From contig OY740768.1 of the NCBI GenBank assembly GCA_963513935.1, positions 14,553,993-14,617,992 of the forward strand: 64,000 nucleotides of DNA, given 5' to 3'. This stretch comes from Aphrophora alni. Taxonomy: Eukaryota > Arthropoda > Insecta > Hemiptera > Aphrophoridae. Positions 12,346-25,844 of the stretch are shown here, piece after piece. The translations under genes and the position numbers were made by a program. The notes under the pieces were generated by a model, which worked only from the letters and a program-made list of their open reading frames with translations, was not told the DNA's origin and searched no databases. Each line of letters starts with the position of its first letter. Position 1 is the stretch's first letter.

Positions 12346-15257
12346 CTAAACGAAAACAAAATTGAAACTAATCGTTACATAAATGGCAGTTAATCAAGAA
12401 GTGACAATGGTCGCCTTCTTTGAGAAATATTTTATCTTGAATAAAGGACTTAAACCAGCGTCGCTTGTGTTACAAACATTTGTGTATATGATTAAAAATA
12501 GCTTTTAATGACGATGGCCAAGATTCATTCTTCATGAACTGATATTTCACTAAATTCGGTAGAGCTGATTTTGAGAAATATCGTATTTTATAACAGTCTG
12601 ATGGGCATTTAAACAAATGAATTAGCGGTAACTCACGAAGCGACATTTTGTAAGAGATTGCGAACAGTAACAATCTTCTTTGGGTCCTTATAAAATACAC
12701 TTGAGCAAAATATAATTTGAAACCGATTTAGAGAAAATCGTAATTTTTTAGGTTATATCCACGATGGATTATAAAAAAAATTAAAAAGTCCCGAGATATA
12801 GAAAAAGCATACATATAGCCGAGATATACCCACATGCCAAATTTGATTGAAATTGATTCACGCTTTTTGGGGCTGCCTATACACAAACACACAACAGACA
12901 GATAAGGTGGACTCAGTCTACCACCAAACTCAAACGTCAGCTGAAAACTCGACAGTTATATTCTGACCCACCACATAAATTGCTCTATACTATAAATACG
13001 TGAAAAAGTTGCTTCCGTCACAATTTGATTTAACGAAGATTTATCTATACATGTGATGTACTTTGCTCATAATTTAAAATATGAGGTTTTAAATAATATT
13101 TTGTAGATGTAGGTATGTAATACATTATTTATTCATTGACGTATGAAATAAAATCACTAAGCCTTTACAATACCCAGCTGAGTTTATCTATGAAATGCTT
13201 TACCAATTTTCATGAAATTTAGCAATGGACACTGATTTCGGAGTTTGTTGGAATATTTCTAAAACTAAATCTTGACAATCATTGTAGGGCGTAAATTGCC
13301 CTCTACATCTTTAGGGGTGCTGCATTCTAATGAACTCTTGGCGCATGAAAATACAGTACCCTCAGACTAGGAGTGTGCCTGGTGCAATGGGCGTGTCTTC
13401 CCTTCTACTTGTTTCCCTAACACTACAACCCATTCCAAGAAAACTAGGTACACAAATTACTGCTTAGCTACATATATTCTTAAAAGTTTAATTTTGTAAA
13501 CGTTTTATTTTTATTTACACCGATAAAAGAAACGAAAGTATGGTAGGCGTTTACACAGAAGCATTTGAGATCTATATTTTTTTATTGGAGTTGTACCGCT
13601 GAAAGCAAACGCAACAAACGTAGTGTGGGGCCCCTCTTTTCCTCTCCACCCCAGACATATTCCTACCATGAGGATCTCTGATTTTACTTCACATATTCTC
13701 TTGCTGGGCTCCACCTCTCTTCCTGTCCCTCAAAGCATCCATTTCTTCATCAACTCTGTCCATTTACGGTCCAACGAAGATGTTACAATCGACTATTGTT
13801 TCTACCATGGTATTTTTCACTCTCATATCTTTTATTATATAATTATATTTCTTATTTTTTACACACCTACACCAAAAAATCATCTCAAATAACTTTTCGT
13901 TGTGCTACAGGATTCCTTCTTGAATGGAGTAGCTAATTCTTTTTGTTAAAGTATTGATTAAATCACAGTTAAATATAGCAAGCAGTAAACTTTAATAGTT
14001 ACACCAATCTACGTTTTACAATAATACATGAAAAGTAATTATAACGTGTATCCAATTAAAACAGACTAATTACAAAGATACATTATAATATCACATATCG
14101 CAACATTGTGGAACAGAGTTCTAATTGCAAATGTTATAATGATGAAGTTCTAGCAAACTACTCCAGGCTTCATTAATCCGAAGCAAACGATCGGAGTGAT
14201 GTAACTAAGATAAAAGCATGTAATTTTAACGTGTAATTGTCACTACAAGTGAATGCAACTTAAATTGTATGTTTTATTTCCACTTGTTAAGCTCTTCAAA
14301 AGTCCGGAAATTATTTATAAATATTACTTCAACTTTTCACTCTTGTCAGTCTTCTTATTTGTTAATATGATTTACAAAGTTCTTATAATACTCATCTATT
14401 TTTTATATTTGTACTTAACGTCCTTCACTTTGTAAGGGCATGGTAAAGGGAAACTATAATGAAACAGCCAGTTTGAAATTTCTGGATCATTTATTTTCAA
14501 AAACAATCATACTCAAGACATAGATAAAATTGAATATACATTTTGAACAGTAGCCTAAATCCAATTATTGTTGATTTCATTGTAAATTTTTCGTTGTTTT
14601 TAGATTATTGTTTATTTAAAACTAAATTTTCATTTTATTTATTTCCTTTTGCAAACTCTGAATTAATTATTTAATTTTGTGATAGTTACGCCAAAGGAAC
14701 TGAATTTTTAATTTTAATTATTTTGAATTTAACTATTGTATAAATAATTTTTATGGTTTTATAATTATTATAATGGAAGAATAATTTAGTTATTTATTTA
14801 TTCAATTGTGTACTGATAGAAAACCAGACGAAGGAGACATCAGAATAATTGTTATATCTACTATAATAGCTTGTCATTAAAAATATCTTTATCTGAGAAA
14901 GTAAATGCGGGGAGAAATGATCAATATACACTCACCTATAAGTCTGTACATTACATTTATTTCCAGACGTATCTATTAACTGTGATGTAAGATATAAACC
15001 AAAGATAAACCCGGATATAAAACTGATATTCCGGAAATTAAATTTTTATCTCCACTTGCAATACGTGAAAACTTCCTGTAAGTTTTCTATTTCCTTTTAA
15101 GTTATTATTTAAGGAGCTTCTACTGGGATGGTTCGTAACAGATATCACACAATTATAAATATGTATTAACTTTCTTACTTACATCCTCTGCACAGAAATA
15201 CAAAAGTGATTAAATATAACCTCGATCCGACAACTTAATTCTAGAGTGTGTTAAATC

Positions 15258-15263
<6 letters not shown>
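12346..15263. other. non-coding stretch with retroelement-like tail pieces
   Basis: The segment 12715-12985 (imperfect CCAAATTTGATTGAAATTGA-type phrase, then ACACAAACACACAACAGACA) resembles the 3' tails of insect non-LTR retrotransposons, though no reverse transcriptase is seen. The stretch 13600-13760 is richer in GC, with open frames on both strands of unknown meaning. No other support was found. Confidence 0.35.

Positions 15264-15309
<46 letters not shown>
15264..15309. repeat. (TA)n microsatellite
   Basis: About 46 bp of alternating AT. It is followed at 15310-15450 by a phrase common in insect repeats (ACTGATCGGATTTCAATGAA), with no second copy recognised in this window. Confidence 0.9.
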
Positions 15310-15311
<2 letters not shown>

Positions 15312-15805
15312 CCGAAAATACCACTCACTAACTGACTGATCCACTCATCACGATTTCTCAAAAACTACTGATCGGATTTCAATGAAACTTGGAATATAGC
15401 TTCCTCATAGGTAATAGGTGCACACTCAAGAAAACTTTTGAAAAACTTTTGCGTTAAAGCATATTAAAAAAAAAAAATCCGGAATTAAAATTTTCTATAA
15501 ACTACAAAGGTGAAATTGTACATACACATTCTTAGGGTCACTGGTTAACACATAGGCCTATTTCACATGTCCATAAAGTGATGCTGTGGTTTAAAACAAG
15601 TAATTTACATAAGCGTACCTAAAACTACGAATAAAAAAGGTGTCTTGTAATCCATGTTTTATCTGTGTCCAGTGGATACTTCTGCAAAGGTCCTTCTCTC
15701 ACCATACTTAGCGTAGAACATTATCAATCTGGAGATTAATGCTAATGTTTCTTGAATACGTTGTCTAAAATGTTCGATGTTCCAACTTCTATGTAAAGAT
15801 GACTG

Positions 15806-18690
15806 TAACGTTGGTTGAGCATGTAACGTTTGTTGACCATGTAACGTTTTTTGAACATGTAACGTTGTTTAAATATGAACCGTTGGTTGAGCATGTAACG
15901 TTGTTTGAGCATGTAACGTTGGTTTAACATGTATCAATGGTTTAGCATGTAACGTTGGTTGAACATGTAACGTTGGTTGAATATGTAACGTTGTTTGAAT
16001 ATGTAACGTTGGTTAACCATGTAACGTTGGTTGAGCATGTAACGTTGTTTGAGCATGTAACGTTGGTTGAACATGTAACGTTGGTTGAATATGTAACGTT
16101 GTTTGAATATGTAACGTTGGTTAACCATGTAACGTTGGTTGAGCATGTAACGTTGTTTAAGCATGTAACGTTGGTTGATTATGTAACATTGGTTGAACAT
16201 GTAACGTTGTTGAACATGTAACTTGTTTGACCATATAACTTTGGTTGAACATGTAACGTTGGTTAAGCATGTAACTTGGTTGACCATTAACGTTGGTTGA
16301 GCTTGTAACGTTGGTTGAACATGTATCGTTGGTTTAACATGTAACGTTGGTTGAACATGTATCGTTGGTTTAACATGTAACGTTGGTTGAATATGTAACG
16401 TTGGTTGAATATGTAACGTTGGTTGAGAGAGCATGTAACTTTGGTTGAACATGTAACGTTGGTTGAGTATGTAACTTTGGTTGAACATATAACTTGGTTG
16501 ACCATGTAACGTTGGTTGAATATGTAACGTTGGTTAAGCATGTAACTTGGTTGACCATTAACGTTGGTTGAACATTTATCATTGGTGGAACATGTGACGT
16601 TGGTTGAGCATGTAACGTTGGTTGAACATGTAACGTTGGTTGACCATGTAACGTTGGTTGAATATGTAACGTTGGTTAAGCATGTAACTTGGTTGACCAT
16701 TAACGTTGGTTGAACATTTATCATTGGTGGAACATGTGACGTTGGTTGAGTATGTAACTTTGGTTGAACATATAACTTGGTTGACCATGTAACGTTGGTT
16801 GAATATGTAACGTTGGTTAAGCATGTAACTTGGTTGACCATTAACGTTGGTTGAGCATTTATCATTGGTGGAACATGTGACGTTGGTTGAGCATGTAACG
16901 TTGGTTGAACATGTAACGCTGGTTGAGCATGTAACGTTGGTTTAACATGTAACGTTGGTTGAACATGTATCGTTGGTTTAACATGTAACGTTGGTTGAAT
17001 ATGTAACGTTGGTTAAGCATGTAACTTGGTTGACCATTAACGTTGGTTGAGCTTGTAACGTTGGTTGAACATGTATCGTTGGTTTAACATGTAACGTTGG
17101 TTGAACATGTATCGTTGGTTTAACATGTAACGTTGGTTGAATATGTAACGTTGGTTGAATATGTAACGTTGGTTGAGAGAGCATGTAACTTTGGTTGAAC
17201 ATGTAACGTTGGTTGAGTATGTAACTTTGGTTGAACATATAACTTGGTTGACCATGTAACGTTGGTTGAATATGTAACGTTGGTTAAGCATGTAACTTGG
17301 TTGACCATTAACGTTGGTTGAACATTTATCATTGGTGGAACATGTGACGTTGGTTGAGCATGTAACGTTGGTTGAACATGTAACGTTGGTTGACCATGTA
17401 ACGTTGGTTGAATATGTAACGTTGGTTAAGCATGTAACTTGGTTGACCATTAACGTTGGTTGAACATTTATCATTGGTGGAACATGTGACGTTGGTTGAG
17501 TATGTAACTTTGGTTGAACATATAACTTGGTTGACCATGTAACGTTGGTTGAATATGTAACGTTGGTTAAGCATGTAACTTGGTTGACCATTAACGTTGG
17601 TTGAGCATTTATCATTGGTGGAACATGTGACGTTGGTTGAGCATGTAACGTTGGTTGAACATGTAACGCTGGTTGAGCATGTAACGTTGGTTTAACATGT
17701 AACGTTGGTTGAACATGTATCGTTGGTTTAACATGTAACGTTGGTTGAATATGTAACGTTGGTTGAATATGTAACGTTTGTTGAGAGAGCATGTAACGTT
17801 GGTTGAATATGTAACGTTGGTTGAGTATGTAACTTTGGTTGAACATATAACTTGGTTGACCATGTAACGTTTGTTGAATATGTAACGTTGGTTAAGCATG
17901 TAACTTGGTTGACCATTAACGTTGGTTGAACATTTATCATTGGTGGAACATGTGACGTTGGTTGAGCATGTAACGTTGGTTGAACATGTAACGTTGGTTG
18001 ACCATGTAACGTTGGTTGAATATGTAACGTTGGTTAAGCATGTAACTTGGTTGACCATTAACGTTGGTTGAACATTTATCATTGGTGGAACATCTGACGT
18101 TGGTTGAGTATGTAACTTTGGTTGAACATATAACTTGGTTGACCATGTAACGTTGGTTGAATATGTAACGTTGGTTAAGCATGTAACTTGGTTGACCATT
18201 AACGTTGGTTGAACATTTATCATTGGTGGAACATGTGACGTTGGTTGAACATGTATAGTTGGTTTAACATGTAACGTTGGTTGAATATGTAACGTTGGTT
18301 GAATATGTAACGTTGGTTGAGAGAGCATGTAACGTTGGTTGAACATGTAACGTTGGTTGAGTATGTAACTTTGGTTGAACATATAACTTGGTTCACCATG
18401 TAACGTTGGTTGAATATGTAACGTTGGTTAAGCATGTAACTTGGTTGACCATTAACGTTGGTTGAACATTTATCATTGGTGGAACATGTGACGTTGGTTG
18501 AGTATGTAACTTTGGTTGAACATATAACTTGGTTGACCATGTAACGTTGGTTGAATATGTAACGTTGGTTAAGCATGTAACTTGGTTGACCATTAACGTT
18601 GGTTGAACATTTATCATTGGTGGAACATGTGACGTTGGTTGAGCATGTAACGTTGGTTGAACATGTAACGCTGGTTGAGCATGTAACGTG
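15806..18690. repeat. 2.9-kb satellite of 18-bp units with higher-order structure
   Basis: The basic unit is close to ATGTAACGTTGGTTGAAC, with variants at the GAAC positions (GAGC, GAAT, GACC, TAAC) and some 16-17-bp deleted units. Superimposed orders are visible: a six-unit 108-bp block repeated at 15955-16170, and a 750-bp block at 16261-17010 repeated at 17011-17760 with almost no changes. Later partial copies are spaced by about 608 and 536 bp, judged from the marker TTGAGAGAGC at 16413, 17163, 17771 and 18307. Because 18 is divisible by three, frames stay open for up to 269 codons with hexapeptides such as NQRYML. These are best read as by-products of the repeat. Confidence 0.95.
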
Positions 18691-19146
18691 TTTGAAAATC
18701 GTTTCAAATTCACTTTTTTAGACTCGGTAATATCCACACACAAAAATCTACATCAATTTTTTGACCCATCACGTAATTTTCTGTAGGGTACATGTGAGAA
18801 AGTAAAATTGTATATTGTTCAAAAGTTATAAAAAAAACGAAACATTTATTATACGAGGATAAAAATGTAACAATTAATACTTTAGTATATTAATGTATTG
18901 GGTAATTTTAATTACCATGTGATTTTTCTGATGTATATATTATTTCTTTATTTTGAGGTTATATTTACGTAATTTCTCTCAAAACTCTTGGGCAACATAT
19001 CTCCTGAATGTGAGCTAGATAAGATTCCCTGCTGTGAAACATAGAGATTGTACCTTGGAGACTTCAACGCACGAGATAGATATGAAGTTTTATTGACATA
19101 ATATGGTGTTACGCTTGTCTTGAGATAGATAATATCTTACACTTAC
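18691..19146. other. AT-rich flank of the satellite
   Basis: No gene was recognised. A phrase reading YLGDFNAR on the plus strand near 19050 resembles the endonuclease motif of LINE elements, but nothing around it supports an element. Confidence 0.35.
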
Positions 19147-19266
19147 GTCGCATTGATACTGTATCCTAAAAAGTTCAGCACCACCCATACATTGAGCACT
19201 CTGCATCACGTCGAGGGGTGTAATCCGCACTTGAAGCAGCACAAATACACTCTTCCCCCACATCAT
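19147..19266 (-). CDS. candidate isolated first coding exon
   Basis: On the minus strand two adjacent ATG codons (the first at 19266-19264) open a 40-codon frame beginning MMWGKSVFVLLQV and ending RIQYQCD. It runs straight into a strong donor GTAAGT (from 19146) in phase 0. The segment is much less AT-rich than its surroundings and has several CpGs. The hydrophobic start could be a short signal peptide. I do not recognise the protein, and no partner exon with matching phase was identified downstream on the minus strand. It could equally be a transposon remnant. Confidence 0.28.
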
Positions 19267-19624
19267 CTCACCCTCAAAATGGCAAGAAATATATATGTAG
19301 GCCTACTGTCTATTTGCAAAGGAATATAATAATATATGATTAGAAACATATTTTTTTTGTTTAACAATATTTACTGAACTGGAATTAGTGGGGAGTTGGG
19401 AACCAAACGTTGTTTAAAGTCCTTATTTATTAAATTTTAAACAGTTTTGATTAATATCGTTAATTCCGATTTTGAGAAAATTATAAGTTAAGGCGCCATC
19501 CGACTACTCTAAACAGTTCCATAATTTATATTTATAATCTCACAAAATTATAATTATGTTTTTAAACGTAGTGTTAATTTCTCAGAAATTCTGAAGCAAA
19601 CTTAAATTGTTTCATTATATTTAC

Positions 19625-19800
19625 TAAACTAAGTGACAACATTTCCATTAGCAATTGCGAGGTATTTCAATATGTAGGCCTAAGCAGTCATGTTGTTGAG
19701 GTTTTCTATTTCTCGGAAAAGCTCTTTGGCAGGATTATATTAAACTTAGGGCTTAAGGAACACTGGAAAGAAATTGCTTGTCATTCCTTGTAATTTATAC
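19625..19800 (+). repeat. dispersed repeat, forward copy
   Basis: It matches the reverse complement of 25845-26015 over about 170 bp. Shared blocks include GGCTTAAGGAACAC, AGGATTATATTAA and GAAAAGCTCTTT. The family is unknown. Confidence 0.6.
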
Positions 19801-20108
19801 TAACTATATCTTCGTCAAATGCAATAAGTAAAATATACAATATATAGAAAATTACTTCGTGATAAAAATGTTTTAGAAATGGAATATTGAGAAATATTCA
19901 TATTTAAGGAATTATAATTCAACCACGCGTTAGAAAATATTGAATTATTTCCATCCATTTTCATCGAAACTGGCTGATATTAAGGAAATGGCTTCAATCG
20001 GTTTTAAATTCTCACTATAGAGAAAGAGTTTGAGATCGGCCAAAAAATCAACGTAAGATTTTAGCGGAAATATTCTTTTAAAAAGTAGCCTGAGGTAAGA
20101 AAATAGTG

Positions 20109-20114
<6 letters not shown>

Positions 20115-20169
<55 letters not shown>
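20115..20169. repeat. (TA)n microsatellite
   Basis: About 55 bp of alternating AT. Confidence 0.95.
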
Positions 20170-20172
<3 letters not shown>

Positions 20173-20265
20173 TGTGCAGTGCTCCATATTCCAGACGAGT
20201 GAGTGTACAAATTTTAATAAATAAAATTTGGTATGTTACCATATTTTGACTGTAATTCAAGTAGT
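20170..20265 (+). repeat. dispersed repeat pair member
   Basis: It resembles 25030-25120: both contain CAGTGCTC(C/T)ATA(T/G)TCCA, then a variable stretch, then a TTTGGTATGTT or TTCGGTATGTT block and CATATTTT. It probably derives from one transposon family tail. Confidence 0.5.
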
Positions 20266-21137
20266 GATTTAAAACAATATTTCGATAGCTCCAAATTTGC
20301 GGATACACTAAAAAAAAATAATTAGGATTTTTTAAAGTCAGTTCTAACAATGTTAGTAACACTTATGTTGTCTACGAATTAGTGGTTATCGATTAAACAA
20401 AATAAAATCAGCTACATGGATTTCGTTTAACCGTTGATTGTTTACGCATACTCATAGTAAAATAATATTTAAATATATTAATATCTTCCAGAATATTTTA
20501 AAATAATTCACGAAACGTTGATAAGCTGCAGCATTATTTTCCTTTCCTGACGTAATTAGTATTAGAGACATTTGTGATGAAGGGAAAGCGTTCAATACAA
20601 TGTTTGGTTAGTATTGGACTTTGTGAAATTGATGGTAGAAACTTAGTCTAATGTTTGCAGTGTTTATTGTTATTATCAATGTCTAAATCGACAATCATTA
20701 CTAAGATTCTATCAAAGTTAAAGCTGTCCCATAATTTCCAGAAATCGGGAAATACAATAACATGCTCTCGTTTTAAACCAAAGTTGCAGTAACGCACAAT
20801 TACTTTGCGCAGAACCATGATAGTGAGTAGCCCTTCTCCTATACAAACACCGATAAATATACGTAGATATATAATTTGCTATTTATTTAGAACACGTAAC
20901 AAAACAAAATAATTATAGTATAAAATCTGTTATTTTTACATCGTTTTCCATTAATAAAAAGTTTAGGTCTGGCCTACCTATGATGACATAACCTCAATCC
21001 TGTCTGATAATTTCTTGTAGTAAAATACACGACGATTTCGTCATTACTACATACACACACACAGACCTATTTATCAGATTATATCACCAAATAGTCAATG
21101 TACGCACGCACGTTTGTGCTTGTGTGTGAGCGCACGC
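20266..21137. other. AT-rich stretch without recognised genes
   Basis: No coding or RNA gene signal was found. Confidence 0.45.
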
Positions 21138-21166
21138 TCTTTCTCTCTCTCTCTCACCCTCCCTCT

Positions 21167-21260
<94 letters not shown>
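21138..21260. repeat. CT-rich microsatellite
   Basis: CT dinucleotides are interrupted near the start by CACCCTCCCTC and a C-run, then pure (CT)n from about 21177 to 21260. Confidence 0.95.
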
Positions 21261-21262
<2 letters not shown>

Positions 21263-22529
21263 GTACATAAATGACGAAAATGAACGTAAAACTGTATTAA
21301 ATTACAAATACGGTAATTCACTGACTTGAATGGAGGTATGTGTGACATCACCCTTTGTTGATAAAAAGAAAGGATGAGGGAAGTGGAAAAAGACTCGTCA
21401 ATAAACAAAGATATTATTGTATAAAACCAGTTCTTGATGAATCGTCGAATGTCTTTAAAATATGTATGCATCGTGTGTTTCGGCTAAGTGTGTGCTGCAG
21501 TTATTGAGCATAATTGGAGTGGAACTAAATATTTAATTAAATTGCTCTGCCGTTGACATGCAATTAGTTCTTCCATTCCATAGTGGAGGCAAAATATTGT
21601 TGTTTATAACAATTAAAAAATAAAAACATTTTGTAAAATTTTGTATAGATATCTTAAATAGTTTTGGATTTTATGCTACATTAAATGAAGAATTTTTAAC
21701 GGTTGTTTCGGAGAACTTTAGTTTTTATTTTGATGGTCAGAAATTACCTTTTAAAATTTGGCAGATTGATTTTGAAATATTCTGTATACACGTGTTTAGT
21801 AGAGGGTGTAGGAAGTAGGCATTTTTGTCCGACTTTGTTCAAACTTGGTATTATGTTTAGTTTTTCAAACCATTAGATATGTTTATTTAACAGATGAATT
21901 GGTAGGGAAATTTCTAAATCCCGGGTAATTTTCAAAATTCAAAACAATATGTTACGAGGATAATGATGTTCAACGTCCCATAAACACAGATTTAACACAC
22001 CGTACTAATTTAAAATCCAAGTTCTCTGCTATTAAAACAGTTATACCACTTTGAAAAAATAAGTTTGGTTTTAAAAAATACAATATCAAAATTATAAAAA
22101 TTGTCTTCTAATTTAATATATAAATTTGATTCGTTTCGTGATAATTGAAAACATAGTCGTATTATTCTAAATGTAAAGGGTTATTTCCTATACGCCTATA
22201 ATTGTTCATTTTGTGTAACTAGCGAGGGCGTAGACGGTAGGCGAGATAAATTACAGAAACTGTATTACTGTGGTTTTCATTTCCCACCAAATCTCTCTGC
22301 TAGGGTTATTAAATTTAAAGTTTAAGGAAGTGACGAATATATTACTTAAGGCTGCTCATTTGTAATGCTCATCTTCTTATTATAGGTAAAGTTAATTTTA
22401 CACAAATTGTATGATAATAGATACGTTATAAAATAATTAATAAGGAATTGGTTTGCCGTTTAGTTCAGCTTCATACACTTGTGTGTTGTATATCTGTAAT
22501 AAATGGTTTATGTATTGGGGGTGAAATTT
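21261..22529. other. AT-rich stretch without recognised genes
   Basis: Nothing supportable was found on either strand. Confidence 0.45.
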
Positions 22530-22885
22530 GTAAATGATTGCAGAATTTCGTGGTTGGTTGGCCATATTGGACGTGCCCGCCAAACTGTTCGTGCTCAGAG
22601 AATTATATCAATACACCACCAATTTACCAGCTTTAGTTAACCTTTATTTAATAAAATTTCTAAGCGTGGGTTTAAGGCTAACAGACGGTTTTTTTAGCGG
22701 TAGATGTGGCGTAAGCACATCGAGTTTCCTACGCCGTACTTCCAGCTTTGGTAACCAGGTTTCGCTGACAATCAGTTCTCCACTTTTACTTGACGATGAT
22801 CGATCAATAGCGTAATTTTTTGACCCTCATGAATCATTTCTAATCAAAACGAGAGCTTTAACCAGTAGACCAACCTGGGGCTCTT
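22530..22885 (-). repeat. SINE-like element with tRNA-like head (candidate)
   Basis: On the minus strand the element starts GAGCCCCAGG, then TTGGTCTACTGGTTAAAGC, which resembles a pol III A box (tRNA TGGTCTAGTGGTTA). A B-box-like stretch follows but is degenerate (CTATTGATCGATC). The body is clearly richer in GC and CpG than the flanks and includes GCGAAACCTGGTTACC. The plus-strand frame at 22534-22815 is then a by-product. No A-rich tail or target duplication was identified. Confidence 0.4.
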
Positions 22886-25029
22886 GTAAAATGTAATACT
22901 TAAACGATTTTGATCAAAGGCTTATCAAAAAACAACTAATCACGGAGACTTAGCAATCCATGATGAGTTTCGGTCACTATATTAAGTAACATAGTGCTCT
23001 ACTACATACCCCTCCGTGCTGTGGCAGGAAATAGTGATAATAACTCAAATATAAACAAATTAAAGAGTTATTCAAAAATAAGTATAAACTTTCATATGTC
23101 ATTAAAACATGATGTACATTATGTAATTTCAAGTGACTTTGAGTTTTTAATTCCAACAGCTGTGTATAATCAACAATGTTGTCAGCTGATTCTTTTATTT
23201 TACCAACAAAATGTCCTGATAATGTTTGACACAACTTGATTATCGGATTGATGTCTGCTGAGTGACACATGGAACCCACATTAAACATTTCTAATATATT
23301 AAACAAAACTATAAAAGTGCTCTTTCCAGCTCTGTAAAGAGTGTATACTGACTTTTTAACAACCCTTTTGTGTATGGATTTATTCATGGGATAGGAATTT
23401 TCTAAAATACTTTATCTACCATTGTAGACGTAACAAATATTTAGTAACAACGGTTTATAGATTTTTTTTATCGCCATTCCGAATATTGAGTAATATTAAA
23501 TATGCAATATAATGTATAAAGAGATTGTGTTAAGTGCTATGTGGTGTATGTTCGTGTATTTTTGTATTTTTAGATAATGATGACGGGAACTATCTAACAA
23601 ATATTCGTTTATGGCGGTATAGCCGAAACAGCCGCAGTGCGACATTAAAAAAAAAAAGAATGTTGATTAATGTTGACAGTAAGAATATTAATATATTTAG
23701 AACAATGAATGGTTTGCTATGTAATGTATGACGTATTAAAATCTTCGTATTTTTCTCGGAGACAAATCATTTTTGAAAATAATTTAACAGTCAAACACAA
23801 TATGTATTTTTTAATAAAAGTTTAGCAATATACAGTACACGTATGTTGCATTGATATTCTTTATACAAACGATTTCCATAAATTGTGTATATATATGAAA
23901 AGATGTTTCGAGATGAATCGACCGTGTCCGGTTAATTCACCGCAACGAATCTCGATCAAATTGGTGTTTGTAATTTCTTCTGTTAATGTACAGTTCTGAT
24001 AACATTTGGTTTGTCTCGACCACGAATACATGGTTACACATTATCACAAGGGTTGACCAGTACTTCCAAATCGTTGTTTTTGTATACACAAAAAAGATGG
24101 CAATAAATATGTATATGCATCATAACTTTAAAAGCATAATTATACGTTTGTTTTATGTTTATAAAGGAGGTAAAAGTATAAAACCAAAGAATAGAACTGA
24201 ACTATACTTTCTGATCAGTAGTTCCACAAAATCAATTTAAAAGTTCCAGGATACTTCTGACACAATCTTTTCTAAGAAAACCTTTAATTTAAATTCCAAA
24301 ATGTTTGCGTCGGCAGGTGGAGGAGGGGGTGTAATTATTCTTCCCTTTCCCAAGTAAAAAGGTGAAATATCGGAAAGTGTTTTTAATTAAATTAGTTTTT
24401 CTTTTCACAAATAAATAACTTTTCGTACTTCAACTTCAAGAATCGTAACCTCCCTTATTAACTTTCTATACTCTCATCTCGTTTATTGTTCTTTGTTATC
24501 AGTTACGATTATCCCATATTTCAAAAACGTAAATGAGTATTTGTTACACTATAAAATCACATTCTTTTCCGACTCAGGGATTGTATCAATGATATCGTCT
24601 CCCAGAGGGACCAAGCTACCTAGACTTCTGTCAGTGTCATCCCAAGGAACCTGTAGTCGAGGATATAAAGGATGTCCCTACTCTGTGGTACAGTAATTTC
24701 TTATCATGACTCCTTTTCGTTCATGTAGCCTTGACTATTATTTGAAAATCTGTCCGTTTTACGAATTACTTCGCATCAAAAATCGTGAAAATCGATACAG
24801 TGGAAGACTAGAAATAATAGTTTTACAGTTTTATACACACAATTTTAGTAACTTAACTTTAAAAGTTTTATATTTTTTACGTTTTTACTACCTCGTATAA
24901 GATATACTAGTATAGGAAGAGTTTTGTGATGGGTCATAAACTCAATGTTGAGTTTTATATATCAGTTTTGAAGTCCCTTTAATCCAAAGAAAATGTCCAT
25001 CCGTCGACTCTTTGTGCGTATGTTGTCTG
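22886..25029. other. AT-rich stretch with unassigned open frames
   Basis: A minus-strand frame of 136 codons (22977-23387) is the longest non-repetitive one in the left half. It has no recognisable domain, signal or splice context. A less AT-rich spot at 24590-24690 is likewise unassigned. Confidence 0.3.
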
Positions 25030-25120
25030 TTCAGTGCTCTATAGTCCAAACGTGAGGACAGAGTTTAATCAAATTCGGTATGTTGGCATATTTTAGCAAC
25101 GTATCTGAACAATACAATTT
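25030..25120 (+). repeat. dispersed repeat pair member
   Basis: Counterpart of 20170-20265: a shared CAGTGCTC block, then a GGTATGTTGGCATATTTT-like end. Confidence 0.5.
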
Positions 25121-25844
25121 TTCTTTTATAACTTAAAATTAGGCTGAAACTGCCATAAAAAACAAACAATTTTATTATAAATTTATTCTAACGATTTTGT
25201 TCAAATTTAAGTCAAGCGTAGCGTCAAAGAACTCAAACCTAACGTATTGACCGCTCATTTCTTCAAATATTTCGGTTCGAGAATTATTTTACTTTCGATT
25301 TTTCACACAGGTTTGGGTCATTAATCTTCACATTTCACTAACAATTTGAACTAAATCTTCACAACCGATTTTGGGAAATGAAGTATTTTCAACAACCCTT
25401 TGGCCGGTTTCGTTTTTTTTACCGATAACTCAAAAAAATATAATGAAGTTACTTTTCTCAATGAAATTGAATCTACTGATTTCGTTCAAATTGTAAGTGA
25501 AATGTGAAGATTAACTGGCTCAAACTCCTGTACAAAATCGAAAGGGAAATAATTTTACAGATCAGGAAACAAAAATGTAACTTAACCGACGTCATTTGAT
25601 CACATATGATTTACGGTTAGTTTACGTCCTTATTTAAATATAATAATATCTTTTCAAGGACGACATCGGAGGTTTACTTTCACAAAGATTTTTATTTTGA
25701 TATTGTGTCGTAACGATTAGTTTTCGTATTGTTTTAGGGATTTGTGGAAAAGTTTGTACAATGTTTTTGCAACGTTCATTTATTTTTCTTCTAAATCCCA
25801 AAACATGGATAGACTTCACTTATTCCATATGATGAAGATAAAGG

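Noticed and set aside
15742..18743. Long minus-strand frames of up to 269 codons rich in NQRYML-type hexapeptides
   Set aside because: The frames follow from an 18-bp repeat unit without stops. Several frames on both strands are open at once, there is no splice or start context, and the pattern tracks the satellite exactly.
19040..19075. LINE endonuclease remnant (YLGDFNAR phrase)
   Set aside because: Only one short motif matches and the surrounding translation does not resemble a LINE.
22534..22815. 93-codon plus-strand frame as a gene
   Set aside because: The region reads better as a minus-strand SINE-like repeat with a tRNA-like head. The frame has no domain or splice support.
22977..23387. 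136-codon minus-strand frame as a gene
   Set aside because: No recognisable family, no splice or signal context, and composition close to background. Mentioned only as unassigned.
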